Part shown: positions 19,266 through 28,147 of the stretch, piece by piece
Layout of the letters: each line of letters begins with the position of its first letter
Numbering within the stretch: position 1 is the stretch's first letter
DNA from: a bacterium UBA2214
GTDB lineage: Bacteria > Zhuqueibacterota > Zhuqueibacteria > Residuimicrobiales > Residuimicrobiaceae
Reading direction: 5' to 3'
NCBI GenBank assembly: GCA_002327255.1
Contig: DCUM01000020.1
Span: forward strand, 1 to 45,575
Length of the DNA stretch: 45,575 nucleotides
Made by a program: the position numbers and the translations under genes
The notes under the pieces: generated by a model
Told to the model about the DNA's origin: nothing
What the model saw: the letters and a program-made list of their open reading frames with translations, nothing else
The model's database searches: none

Positions 19266-21964
19266 CACGGCGCCTCCGCTTTTTGATCGCCCAGTCTTAC
19301 GGTCAAGCCCGCCATCACCAGACGGGGCGCGCTGTAAAAATCGGGCCGGCGATTGCCCAGTTGATAATTCAAGGTATGCGTAAAACCCGCCCTGCCGGTA
19401 TCCGTGAATACATCGATCTCATTCTTCGCGTCAAACAGATTGTAGATTTTAATGAACACGGCTGATGCAAAATAGCGGCTGCTCAGTGAATAATTGGCGT
19501 AAAGATCTGCATTGAAGGAATGAGGTTTACGCGCACTGTTTTCAAAAGCCGTCCGCAAAGCGCGATCAGGGTCCGTTGGCGTGTACGGAAGTCCTGATCC
19601 TGCCTGCAAAACCAGGGTTATCCCACGGCCTTGGGACAAGGAATAGGTGAAGGAACCGTTCAGTGTATGGCGCTGGTCCCAATCGAGAGGCAACACCTGT
19701 TTTTCACTCTCGCGCGGCGGTGTGCCCTGATTGTCGGTATAGACCGCAAAGGGGTCCGAAGCATTTCCCCGCGCCAGCTGGTAAGTATAATCCAGATTGA
19801 CGGCCAAGCCCTGAACCGGTCTTTTTTCCAAGGCTATCATGAAACCGCGCACATTGCCATAATCGCGATTAATGTACCTGGCATACGCTTGACCGCCTTT
19901 CAACCGTATGATCTCCTGGCCAAGCAAATTTTTGATATCTTTGAAATAGATAGCCGCATCCAGGGCCATATCAGCAGCCAGCGCATGCTGGATTCCCGCT
20001 TCCCAGCTAATGGTGGTTTCAGGTTTGAGATCAGGATTGCCCACCATGGTTGAGAGTGACCCCAATTGGATCTCATATTCAGAATTCCAATAGAGGGATT
20101 TGAAATCTGGTATTTGAGAAAAATGTCCGTATGAGAAATGAATGACGCCACGATCTGAGATTGGAAATGCAAGGCCTGTCCTGGGGCTCCATTTTGTCTT
20201 GATGGATGCAGGCCGTCTGGGCGCCGATAGCATTCCGGACTCTTTTTGGTCCAGTATGGAAGGCAGTTCTCCATGTGAATTGAAATAGTCAAAACGTAAT
20301 CCGGCGTTTACGACGATATCATGGTACTCGATTTTGTCCTGAATATAAAGGGATGCCTCTTGTGGTGTGTTGGTATACGCATCACATCGTGGTGTGTTCT
20401 CGTCGTCCAAAAAAGGGATAAATAATTTTTCAATTTTATTTTTCGGATCGTTTATGACCTGCGCAGAATAATAATCGATGTTATACCATTTGCTTTCAAA
20501 GCCTGTTTTGATGAGATGCAAAGGATGCATCTGTGATGTAAAATCCATTTTTAATATGTGGGTTGTATTCCTTGTCTGGCTGCGCTCGTTGTCAGTAAAA
20601 TCGGCTATATATTCCAGACCTTCCTGCAGGTTACGTTGATAAATTTGTTCTGTGGAAAGCGCAGGGAATAGATAACGTTCATCATAGGGATTAGCAAAAA
20701 GGCGTCGTATTTTTTGCCGGTAGAGTTGTGAAAAGTTGCAGGAAATGAAGGATTTCTCAGACAGGATATAATCGAGATGAAAGAGATGCGATTGGGCGCT
20801 ATTTTTCAATTTGCTGTTTGCATCTGGGAATCGGGCAAAACGCTGGTCATAGATACCCGCTTTATGCAGGTTTAAAAGGAATGTGTAGCGAAACGGCAGC
20901 CGCTTATGAGGAGAAAAATGAATGCTCCCTTGCAGCAAGTTTCTTTCGGAGCCATTCATCGCCGCGAAGGTGGAATCCCCGGCATGAGAATGAGAATTAT
21001 AGATGGTATACCCCTGGCTGTGTGCATGTTTGTCGGGAAGTGCGAATTCGCGGCGGCCATAAAGCCAGCCATCTGATTGTTCACGACGCGCGGTGAGAAA
21101 AAATGTTCCATCCCACAGCCCAATTGGCCCGGAAAAAACGCCGACAATATTCTTAACCGCAAAGGGAGAGAGGTCATCGATATGGTAAAAAAGCTCTTTT
21201 CCCCTGCTCAGATAGTCCCCCATATAGGTCGACAACTCGGCCTGGAAATGGTCATTTCCTTTTCTGGTTATGATATTGACGATGCCCGATTGAGCTTGAC
21301 CATATTCGGCATTAAAAGTGCCTGCAATAACCTGCAATTCTTGAATACCCGAATTATCCACTTCGAGAATTGCCTGCCGGTCAAAGCCATCCGTCACCGG
21401 CACCCCGTCAACGAGATAAGCCATTTCGGTTGCCCGTCCGCCGCGCACATGCAGTGCGCCCTTGCTGTCTTTGGTGATGCCGGGCTGCAATGCCAGTAGA
21501 TGCGCTATTTCTTCAGAGGGAATTTCTGAAATCCGATTCTTCAAAAGGGTTGTGCTGGTAAAAGTTAAATCCTTTTGGATGAGCGGTGTTACAGCACGAA
21601 TGGTGACACTCTCGCCCTCGATCATGGTTTGTTTAAGCGAAACATCAAGCCGGCTGGTCTGATCTGAAGCGACAGTCACGTTGTTAATTACTTGGGTTTC
21701 GTATCCAAGCAGCCGCAATTTAATGGTATAGATACCAGGAGGAATAGGGAGGAGTTGGTAGCGGCCGTTTACATCAGTGATGGTTCCAAAAGCTGTCCCG
21801 GTGATGGTGATCTGGACCCCTGGCAGGGGTTTGCGTGTAGCGGCATCTCTGATCTGACCACTAATTTTTCCGCTGGTGCCGGCCAATAAATCTAGATTTA
21901 GTATCAAAAGCACAATAAACCAACAGCAACCAACGCGGACAAGACTAATCGCGCTCCACTTCAA
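19265..21964 (-). CDS. TonB-dependent receptor with carboxypeptidase-regulatory domain
   Basis: 899 residues. After a signal sequence (about 1-29) comes a carboxypeptidase-regulatory-like domain (about 30-115: ISGQIRDAATRKPLPGVQI, GTITDVNGRYQL, GYETQ), then a plug (about 125-235: DGVPV, IQELQVIAGTFNAEYGQAQSGIVNIITRKG). The remainder is a 22-strand-type barrel, ending with an unusual non-Phe terminus (RLGDQKAEAP). Such receptors import ligands or serve as docking platforms using TonB energy. The start is TTG at 21964 with AGGGGTG a few bases upstream; no in-frame ATG suits the signal peptide. It is translationally coupled to the PorV-like gene. Ligand unknown. Confidence 0.88.
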   Translation of the reverse strand: MKWSAISLVRVGCCWFIVLLILNLDLLAGTSGKISGQIRDAATRKPLPGVQITITGTAFGTITDVNGRYQLLPIPPGIYTIKLRLLGYETQVINNVTVASDQTSRLDVSLKQTMIEGESVTIRAVTPLIQKDLTFTSTTLLKNRISEIPSEEIAHLLALQPGITKDSKGALHVRGGRATEMAYLVDGVPVTDGFDRQAILEVDNSGIQELQVIAGTFNAEYGQAQSGIVNIITRKGNDHFQAELSTYMGDYLSRGKELFYHIDDLSPFAVKNIVGVFSGPIGLWDGTFFLTARREQSDGWLYGRREFALPDKHAHSQGYTIYNSHSHAGDSTFAAMNGSERNLLQGSIHFSPHKRLPFRYTFLLNLHKAGIYDQRFARFPDANSKLKNSAQSHLFHLDYILSEKSFISCNFSQLYRQKIRRLFANPYDERYLFPALSTEQIYQRNLQEGLEYIADFTDNERSQTRNTTHILKMDFTSQMHPLHLIKTGFESKWYNIDYYSAQVINDPKNKIEKLFIPFLDDENTPRCDAYTNTPQEASLYIQDKIEYHDIVVNAGLRFDYFNSHGELPSILDQKESGMLSAPRRPASIKTKWSPRTGLAFPISDRGVIHFSYGHFSQIPDFKSLYWNSEYEIQLGSLSTMVGNPDLKPETTISWEAGIQHALAADMALDAAIYFKDIKNLLGQEIIRLKGGQAYARYINRDYGNVRGFMIALEKRPVQGLAVNLDYTYQLARGNASDPFAVYTDNQGTPPRESEKQVLPLDWDQRHTLNGSFTYSLSQGRGITLVLQAGSGLPYTPTDPDRALRTAFENSARKPHSFNADLYANYSLSSRYFASAVFIKIYNLFDAKNEIDVFTDTGRAGFTHTLNYQLGNRRPDFYSAPRLVMAGLTVRLGDQKAEAP

Positions 21965-22019
21965 ATCGCACCCCTGTGCAGGCTTTTAGGAAAGAATAAC
22001 TTATTACAAAATAATTATT

Positions 22020-23288
22020 TCACTCAAAGATATGATTAGTAATAATTGTAAACTTATTTTTTAACCTTAGTAGATTAGCTGGTATATCTTTAGATGAATA
22101 ATACCTTTTAACTTCATTTATCATGCATTTATGCTTATAATTCTTTATTTCATTTATAAAACTATCTGTTTTATATAGACTTAACTTTTGAGCTAATCGA
22201 TATTCATATTCCTCGTTCTTAATAATATCTAAATAATCATTAATATCTTCTTTTGTTTTTATCAATCTCTTAACCGGAAGATATTTATAATAATTAATGA
22301 AATTACCTACTGTTATAAACGTATCAAGACCTGCTATATTAATTTTCATTAGAGTGTCAACAATGCAGCAATGTAATGCATTATCAATATCTTCCTTCAT
22401 AAGATTAATTGTTACTATAAAACCAGCAAATTTACTAATGTTTTTTTCGTTTTTAATCGTGATCACATCTGATGAGATTTTTTCTTCATGTGTTTTTTCA
22501 ATTTCTTTCCTTTTTTGAATTTTAAGACTGGATAATATTTTTTGCCGGTTTTCTTGATCTTCGGCTTCAAAATTTAATGAATCAGCTTTTTTAAGTACAT
22601 AGCAAACTTTATCACCGAGCAGAATCGGTTTTGTTATTTCCCCAATTTTTAGATTATAGATTTCATCATTTACAGTCTTAGAAAACAGCAAAAATGGGTA
22701 AATAATATCTTGGTCCACAATTTTTATGTTTCTTAGGACACAGCTATCACTCATAATTTTTTGAAATGTTATTAAATCTAAGCAATAATTCACACTATCA
22801 ATTTTTAATAGGTTTTCCAGAAAAATTTTTGGCATAATTATATACTTTGCTTTTACAATCCTTTTTCTTTTCATTATTGCTTCTTGTAGCTCTTCGGTCG
22901 TAATTATTACTTTTTTTTCTATAATTTCTTGATAAAGTGGGCCGTATTTCTGAACCATTAAAAATCGTGAGGTCCTCACAATCCTTTCATTTAAAGAAGT
23001 AATATTATCAATTTCCTTATCATATGCATCAGCTAAGAAATACGTGTCATTTATAAACTCATTAATGCCATTATTAATAATTTCTTTTTCGTTTAAAAGG
23101 GATGAATTTTTGTGTTTTTCTATGTAAGCATCCAAAAAACTTTTTAGTTCATACCTTGTTCTTTCAGCATTTCCAATTTTTAAAATAATCGTATATTCAG
23201 CAGGCACACTGCAGTACTGTTCTTGCGTATGAGTGCTTGATAAAATCAAAAATGCAGCTAATAAATTAATCTTGATAGTTATGTTCAT
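22020..23288 (-). CDS. SurA/PrsA-like parvulin-type peptidyl-prolyl isomerase
   Basis: 422 residues with a signal peptide (MNITIKINLLAAFLILSSTHTQ). An alpha-helical SurA-N-like segment (about 40-150) is followed by a parvulin-like core whose start (RKRIVKAKYIIMPK) and end (NLKIGEITKPILLGDKVCYVLKKADS) match the AxHIL and GExSxPV..GYHIIKL landmarks. Long charged helices form the C-terminal chaperone part. Such proteins fold outer membrane and exported proteins, which suits a gene directly upstream of a TonB receptor and a PorV-like barrel. Codon use is strongly AT-rich (Ile, Lys and Asn in abundance), unlike all neighbours to its left. No strong ribosome binding site was seen before the ATG. 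Catalytic activity is uncertain. Confidence 0.65.
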   Translation of the reverse strand: MNITIKINLLAAFLILSSTHTQEQYCSVPAEYTIILKIGNAERTRYELKSFLDAYIEKHKNSSLLNEKEIINNGINEFINDTYFLADAYDKEIDNITSLNERIVRTSRFLMVQKYGPLYQEIIEKKVIITTEELQEAIMKRKRIVKAKYIIMPKIFLENLLKIDSVNYCLDLITFQKIMSDSCVLRNIKIVDQDIIYPFLLFSKTVNDEIYNLKIGEITKPILLGDKVCYVLKKADSLNFEAEDQENRQKILSSLKIQKRKEIEKTHEEKISSDVITIKNEKNISKFAGFIVTINLMKEDIDNALHCCIVDTLMKINIAGLDTFITVGNFINYYKYLPVKRLIKTKEDINDYLDIIKNEEYEYRLAQKLSLYKTDSFINEIKNYKHKCMINEVKRYYSSKDIPANLLRLKNKFTIITNHIFE

Positions 23289-23401
23289 AGCTTGATTACA
23301 AAAATTAAGAGTTTTTTTGTTTTAAAATCTTGTGTGGCAATACGCAAATTTAAAATAATGACGGGATAATTCATATCATGCATAATTTAGGAATTTAGAA
23401 A

Positions 23402-23788
23402 TCAATTGGTAACTGAAAGACCTGCAATAGCATAATTGCTTCCGCCGCTGTAAGCATCAACTCGTAATGTGACGTAGACATACCCATAATCATACTCACC
23501 ACCGGCATGATTGTAATCTTCATCGGATCCTGTACCTGCCGGTCCACCCCAAGTTCCTATCTGCACATGAATAATGGTTGCGTTATCATAAGTTCCATTT
23601 GCTATCGCAACTCCATTAACAGCCTCAACCCAACCATGGAAGATAAGCAAACCATCAGCATAAAAACCTTCATAATATTCAGTTGGATCACCAAAGGATT
23701 CGATTTCCTTTAAATAGCTAACTGCATAGCAATTTGAAATTGTCATAAATAGAATAATAAGAAGTAACCCCATTAAACAGTTTTTCAT
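23402..23788 (-). CDS. Small secreted protein of unknown function
   Basis: 128 residues. ATG 23788 is fixed by GGAGGG six bases upstream. The signal peptide is MKNCLMGLLLIILFMTISNCYA. The mature part is about 105 residues, beta-rich, acidic, and rich in Gly, Tyr and Asp (GGPAGTGSDEDYNHAGGEYDYGYVYVTLRVD). No family was recognised. It has the same AT-rich base composition as the parvulin gene that follows on the same strand 113 bases later, suggesting shared history. It could be a substrate of the surface system encoded downstream (inference). Confidence 0.6.
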   Translation of the reverse strand: MKNCLMGLLLIILFMTISNCYAVSYLKEIESFGDPTEYYEGFYADGLLIFHGWVEAVNGVAIANGTYDNATIIHVQIGTWGGPAGTGSDEDYNHAGGEYDYGYVYVTLRVDAYSGGSNYAIAGLSVTN

Positions 23789-23857
23789 GATACCCTCCAA
23801 TCATGATATGAATTATCCCCTTTTTTCAGTATTTTGATTATGCCCCATTAATCATAA

Positions 23858-23885
23858 GTTGATAGGCATTTGTTGATAGGCATTT
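23858..23885. repeat. 14-bp tandem duplication
   Basis: GTTGATAGGCATTT occurs twice in direct succession upstream of the small secreted protein gene. It may be a replication-slippage product or a regulator binding site. Confidence 0.5.
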
Positions 23886-24065
23886 TGATTTTGCTGGGGC
23901 CAAAAAAGTCGAGGAAATCATCCTCTATCAGGCGTCTGATACCAGGCCATTTCCCCATTTTCAGCGTGCCAAGCCAGCATCCGCCCCCCTCATCTCTTCT
24001 TACCTGCCGGTATATTAGCAAATCAGTCTCTGAGAATCAAGTTATTCCTTTGAAAGTCAACGGAA

Positions 24066-24100
24066 AACTTTTTGGGGCAGCAGAGATGCCCCAAAAAGTT
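24066..24100 (-). terminator. Hairpin downstream of the IS110-type transposase
   Basis: AACTTTTTGGGGCA (24066-24079) and TGCCCCAAAAAGTT (24087-24100) are a perfect 14-bp inverted repeat with a 7-base loop. It lies 30 bases behind the transposase stop on the minus strand and contains a T-run at its end, so it can act as a terminator. It could also be a structured end of the insertion sequence. Confidence 0.6.
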
Positions 24101-24129
24101 CTTTGAAATATTCCTATAATTTGCGAGAT

Positions 24130-25189
24130 TCAAGTAGCGCAATGGGAGAGAGCTGGAGCCTTGATCTCGCATTCGGTGACAAGTTCACCTTGAGACTGGC
24201 TCTGCTCTTTCCTTTTTTTATTCTGTCGAACCGAAACGGGCGCTTTGTCATCGATGCGTTGTAGACGGCGGGCGCCTTGCTGCGTTTCTTTACGCTGAAT
24301 CGGTTTCTTAGCTCTATTCGATTGATCGATTGATGCATCAGAAGGAATACCTGATTTGAGCACACCGTAAATGATGCGTAGCAACTTGTGCATGCAGATG
24401 CCAATAGCTGACATTTTGCACTTACCCTTGCTCAGATTATGAGCATAAAGTTCTCTGATAACTGGATTGTGCCGTATCGCCACCATAGTGCACATAAACA
24501 AAAGAGCCCTCACCTCAGCGCTGCCTCGTTTGCTCATCCGTGTTACCCAGGTTTTGTCTCCGCTCTGTTTAAAAATCGGATGTAGACCAAAAAACGATGC
24601 CATCTTTTTCGAGGATGAAAATCTAAGCCACGTTCCAATCTCAATGGCCAGTCCAACGGCAGAATACTTGCCTATACCAGGTATGGACGCAATAAGTGTT
24701 ACATCCTCAAAAGTGCAACTTTCTATCAAATACTTTTTGCACGATTCGATAAGGTTGCCCTTATGAATTACTTCTTCAACAATCGCCTTGATCATCTCTC
24801 GACTTACCGGATCGTTGGCCGATGCGACACTCTGACGCGCTTGCCTCAATATCTCCTGAACTTTCTTTGATTCAACATAAGGTATTTTATCAAGTTGTGC
24901 AATGGTTGCCTCCGCGAGATCCTGGGCGGTTGGAAAGAGCTTAAGCAACTCAAGCAACCAATCAGGCCAAGATCGCCGGCAATAGATCAAGAGTTCAGGA
25001 TTGGCCTGGTATACCAAATTATTCAATTGATTGAGAAGTTGGGTCCTTTGTTTAACCAGTAGCTTAATAAGGCTCCAATGCTTCCTCAGCGAATAGGTCT
25101 CGTCCATCTGGTCAAAATGGACAACATCCTGGTGGCTGATCATATACTCAGCAATCAAACGCGCTGATATCGCATTCCGGTCTGTACAT
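24130..25189 (-). pseudogene. IS110-family transposase, N-terminus truncated by a repeat element
   Basis: The frame is open from the element junction at 25189/25190. The first residues read TDRNAISARLIAEYM, which matches the internal KTDrxDA..IAeyl motif of IS110 transposases; about the first 85-110 residues, containing most of the DEDD RuvC-like site, are missing. The C-terminal transposase_20 domain is intact (LIASIPGIGKYSAVGLAIEIG, SSKKMASFFGLHP, TRMSKRGSAEVRALLFMC, KGKCKMSAIGICMHKLLRII). A basic tail rich in Lys, Arg and Gln follows. Any product could start only at a TTG (25158) or later and would lack part of the catalytic domain, so it is probably inactive. Confidence 0.85.
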
Positions 25190-25453
25190 GGGGTCGGACC
25201 TCAGCCGATATATATTTTTTATGCACTTAAGCTGTTCAAAATGGCAAAAATAGGGCTTAAGTGGCGTTTTTTGTTGGGGAAAAAGTGGCAGTTAAGGAAG
25301 ACTTTGTTGCCGCCCTGGGTCGATCCGCTTTCTTTGTGCCTTCAAATTCCTTAACTGCCTCTTTTTGCCCTTTAAAAATGGCAGCTAAGGCTGATTTTAG
25401 CGTTTTTTGTGCGCTTAACCTTATATTTTCATTGAATTCGCCGAGGTCCGACC
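25190..25453 (+). mobile_element. GGGGTCGG palindromic element, copy 2 (both ends)
   Basis: Left end GGGGTCGGACCTC at 25190-25202, right end GAGGTCCGACC at 25443-25453 (the outermost CC changed to AA). Inside are the CACTTAAGC/GCTTAAGTG inverted repeat, then GGCAGTTAAGGAA and its exact reverse complement TTCCTTAACTGCC flanking a centre of about 40 bases, then a GGCAGCTAAGG segment. It encodes no protein, is about 264 bp long and has the form of a MITE. It abuts the cut transposase gene on its left. Confidence 0.8.
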
Positions 25454-25599
25454 AACCCGTTGCTCCACCCACCCGTTGCTCCGCAAACAGATGCCGGTCT
25501 ATTGCAATCGGAAAAGCTCGTCTAACCGTTCCCTATTTCTGAAATAATATACCTAAAAACAAGACTGTTTGCTGAAAATGGGCAGGCAAACCCGAGTGG

Positions 25600-26829
25600 T
25601 TAAATTTCAGCCTTTTGTCGTCGTACGGCAAGCTCGTATAATCCAATGAGAATAAGAAACAGAATGATCATATAGACCGGTATGATTTCCAGTGACAGCT
25701 GACGCGCAAGAACACCGGCCCATCCGGAGAGCAAAGTGGCGCCGAGTCCCGCGGCGCCGATTTGCAGGCCTATGGCATGGGCCTTATGGCGGCCGCTGAC
25801 GCGGTCGCTGGTTTCGGAGACCAGGGCGGGATAAACCGGCGCGATGGCAAATCCGGTCAGGACCACACTCACCACACTCAATAATGCGCTGCCACGCCAA
25901 CAAAGGAGCAGAGTGCTGCCCAGTGCCATCAGAAAACTGGAGCGTATCAACATATAAGGCCTGAAATGTCTGGTGATGAATCCCGCCGCGAACCGGCCGA
26001 CCGTGAACGAAGCCCAGTACAACCCGGTCATCGTGCCTGCCAGTTCATGGTGAATGCCGCGGGATTCTGTGAACACCGTATAGGCCCACATGCCCAGTGT
26101 AGCTTCCGCACCGGCATAGAAGAAAAAAAGCATCATGCTCACCCAGACGCTGCCTTGCTGTACGGTATTCCAAATGGGCACGGTCCGCGTTTGATGCATC
26201 TTGGGAGAGATGCGCTGCTGATGGCGGGCTCCTTTCCGCCACAGGGGAATCGACCAGAAGAACAGCACCGCGAGAATGAGTTGAAAAAAACCAACCACCA
26301 TGTATCCCAGCCGCCAGGAGTTGAACCGGTTGATACCGGCCGTCATGATAAACGGCCCGAGGGTGATGCCGACTCCATAGCTGGCATGGAGCCATTGCAT
26401 CAAACGTTTGCCATAGTTTTCTTCTACATAGTTGTTGATGCCCGCATCGATCGCTCCCGACCCAATGCCCGCACAGAAAGCGCACAGCACCATCATCCAC
26501 CAGTACGATGCCAGGGCATAACCCATCAGAGCGCCGCCCGTGAGCAAGCAACTGGCAGCGAGCAGGATTCCGGTGCTTGTGCGGTTGATAATGGCTCCGC
26601 TGAGAAAACTGGAGATCAAATAGCCCGCCATGGCGGAGAGAAGCAGCAGAGCAACCGCGTCGAGCGGGCGCAGAAAAGTGGCGCGCATCGAAGGCCAGGC
26701 GACGCCCAGCAGGCCATCCGGCAGACCGATGGAAATGAAGGCGAGGAAGGCAAGCAGTACCAGCCCGGGGCCAAACCGGTTCGTTCGTCCCGCGCCGGAT
26801 AAAATGGATTGTTTTAGCGTTTTTCTCAT
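25600..26829 (-). CDS. Major facilitator superfamily transporter
   Basis: 409 residues with about 12 transmembrane segments. The first helix carries FISIGLPDGLLGVAWPSM, as in the sugar/drug MFS branch with the GxxDG start, and the loop between the halves is basic (RKGARHQQRISPKMHQTR). Residues AGIGSGAIDAGINNYVEENYGKR and LHASYGVGITLGPFI resemble FucP-like and related permeases. Substrate unknown; a sugar or small organic solute is likely. It stands alone on the minus strand between two repeat elements. A GGTGAG about 11 bases before the ATG is a weak ribosome binding site. Confidence 0.85.
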   Translation of the reverse strand: MRKTLKQSILSGAGRTNRFGPGLVLLAFLAFISIGLPDGLLGVAWPSMRATFLRPLDAVALLLLSAMAGYLISSFLSGAIINRTSTGILLAASCLLTGGALMGYALASYWWMMVLCAFCAGIGSGAIDAGINNYVEENYGKRLMQWLHASYGVGITLGPFIMTAGINRFNSWRLGYMVVGFFQLILAVLFFWSIPLWRKGARHQQRISPKMHQTRTVPIWNTVQQGSVWVSMMLFFFYAGAEATLGMWAYTVFTESRGIHHELAGTMTGLYWASFTVGRFAAGFITRHFRPYMLIRSSFLMALGSTLLLCWRGSALLSVVSVVLTGFAIAPVYPALVSETSDRVSGRHKAHAIGLQIGAAGLGATLLSGWAGVLARQLSLEIIPVYMIILFLILIGLYELAVRRQKAEI

Positions 26830-26995
26830 ACAGGAATGATCTCACCATGCCAGAATGGAAGTGTTTTCGATGAGTATGCAATCAGCCCAAACGGGTTGAT
26901 GACACACTCATTAATCAGAGTAGTTTACAAAATTTATCGACGCTAGGCAAGAATAATGAAGGATGGTTTTGGATGCGGTGCACTCGGTCTAAATC

Positions 26996-27258
26996 GGGGT
27001 CGGACCTCAGCCGATATATATTTTTTATGCACTTAAGCTGTGAAAATGGGCAAAAATGGGGCTTAAGTGGCGTTTTTTATAGGGGAAAAAGTGGCTGTTA
27101 AGGAAAACTATTTGCCGCATATCAATCCGCCGCGATCATACCATCGAATTCCTTAACTGCCTCTTTTTGTAGGGCAAAAAGAGGCAGCTAAGGCTGTTTT
27201 TTGCGATTTTTATGCACTTAAATTATTATTTTAATTTAATCCGCCGAGGTCCGACCCC
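26996..27258 (+). mobile_element. GGGGTCGG palindromic element, copy 3 (both ends, best preserved)
   Basis: The ends GGGGTCGGACCTC (26996-27008) and GAGGTCCGACCCC (27246-27258) are perfect inverted repeats; with the flanking TC and GA they extend to 15 bases. Inside: CACTTAAGC (27030-27038) with GCTTAAGTG (27061-27069), and GCCTCTTTTTG (27159-27169) with CAAAAAGAGGC (27175-27185), an 11-bp stem with a TAGGG loop. The segment TTCCTTAACTGCC (27149-27161) can pair either with the GTTAAGGAA near 27097-27105 or with GGCAGCTAAGG at 27183-27193. No reading frame. It lies between the MFS start and the barrel-protein gene. Confidence 0.88.
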
Positions 27259-27303
27259 GAGTCTCCGAGTCTCACGAGTCTCACCGGGCCTATGGTGATA
27301 CGA

Positions 27304-27930
27304 TCAGCGGATATAAAGGGCCAGTCCGACGCCGAGATAGTTATGCGAATCATCATTGAGCGCGATGCCGAATTCGGCGGCCAGGTCCACGGTGCTGGAA
27401 AGGCGATACTCGAATCCGGGCACCAGATGCAGCCGCGTAAAGGAGTCGTCCATCCACTTGGGCGCATCCTGGATCGATTCGAACGAAACGGCCAATGCCG
27501 CGCACAGTTCGAGGTTGGGCGTAACGGATTTGCTCAACTGGGGCGTGATCTCAAAGCCCATGATATCAAAGCTGTCATCGCTGCCGAGCAGCCAATGCAA
27601 GCCGCCGGCCAGCGAGAGATCGATTCCGGCATCTCTGCCTTTCACAAGCCAGAGCTCGCCATCGGCACCGACAAAGGTCAGACCATCAAAAAGTCCCACT
27701 TTGAGCTCTGCATCGAAGCTTTTTGTGAAACCATAGCCCCCACGCAGAGAAATGCCCCATTCGTCATCCGCACCCTCCTTGCCAAAGGCCATCACCGGCG
27801 CGGCCATCAGCTTGAAATTGCCCTTGTTCATCGTCTCAGCCGACTGCAGGATCCCGACATACTGGGCCATGGCCGGCACTGCAAGCGCCACTGCAAATAG
27901 GACCGTCACAACGATTCGTGAAAATTTCAT
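27304..27930 (-). CDS. Small outer membrane beta-barrel protein
   Basis: 208 residues. ATG 27930 follows AAGGAGGAAAA and gives MKFSRIVVTVLFAVALAVPAMAQ, a classic signal peptide. The mature chain alternates amphipathic strands (DEWGISLRGGYGFT, DAELKVGLFD, DAGIDLSLAGGLHWL, TVDLAAEFGIALND), predicting an 8- to 10-strand barrel; it ends in LALYIR rather than Phe. It resembles general outer-membrane-beta-barrel (OmpW/OMP_b-brl-like) proteins. It is single, with repeat elements on its downstream side. Role unknown. Confidence 0.75.
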   Translation of the reverse strand: MKFSRIVVTVLFAVALAVPAMAQYVGILQSAETMNKGNFKLMAAPVMAFGKEGADDEWGISLRGGYGFTKSFDAELKVGLFDGLTFVGADGELWLVKGRDAGIDLSLAGGLHWLLGSDDSFDIMGFEITPQLSKSVTPNLELCAALAVSFESIQDAPKWMDDSFTRLHLVPGFEYRLSSTVDLAAEFGIALNDDSHNYLGVGLALYIR

Positions 27931-28147
27931 TTTTCCTCCTTTTTTGACATTCCGGGAAATCGGTCCATTGTAAGCCAAAAATAGCGAATTTCTGCCAAAA
28001 AAGCAAATAATACGAGAGTATCTTATCCATTATTTCTTTTGCAAAATGGCAAAAAATGCAGGATGAACAGCCCGCTCGTCCTGCAACGGCTACGGCATAT
28101 CCGGGTTGGTATGATAATATGGGTGCAGGATGAAGAGCCGGACAGGA

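Noticed and set aside
25455..25540. Possible missing N-terminal part of the IS110 transposase right of the element (a minus-strand frame reads CGATGGWSNGL, resembling the EATGGY motif)
   Set aside because: The match is produced by a tandem GGAGCAACGGGT duplication, the rest of the frame does not look like IS110 and no start region is present.
25261..25542. Plus-strand open frame of 93 codons
   Set aside because: It lies within the palindromic repeat element and has low-complexity composition with no ribosome binding site.
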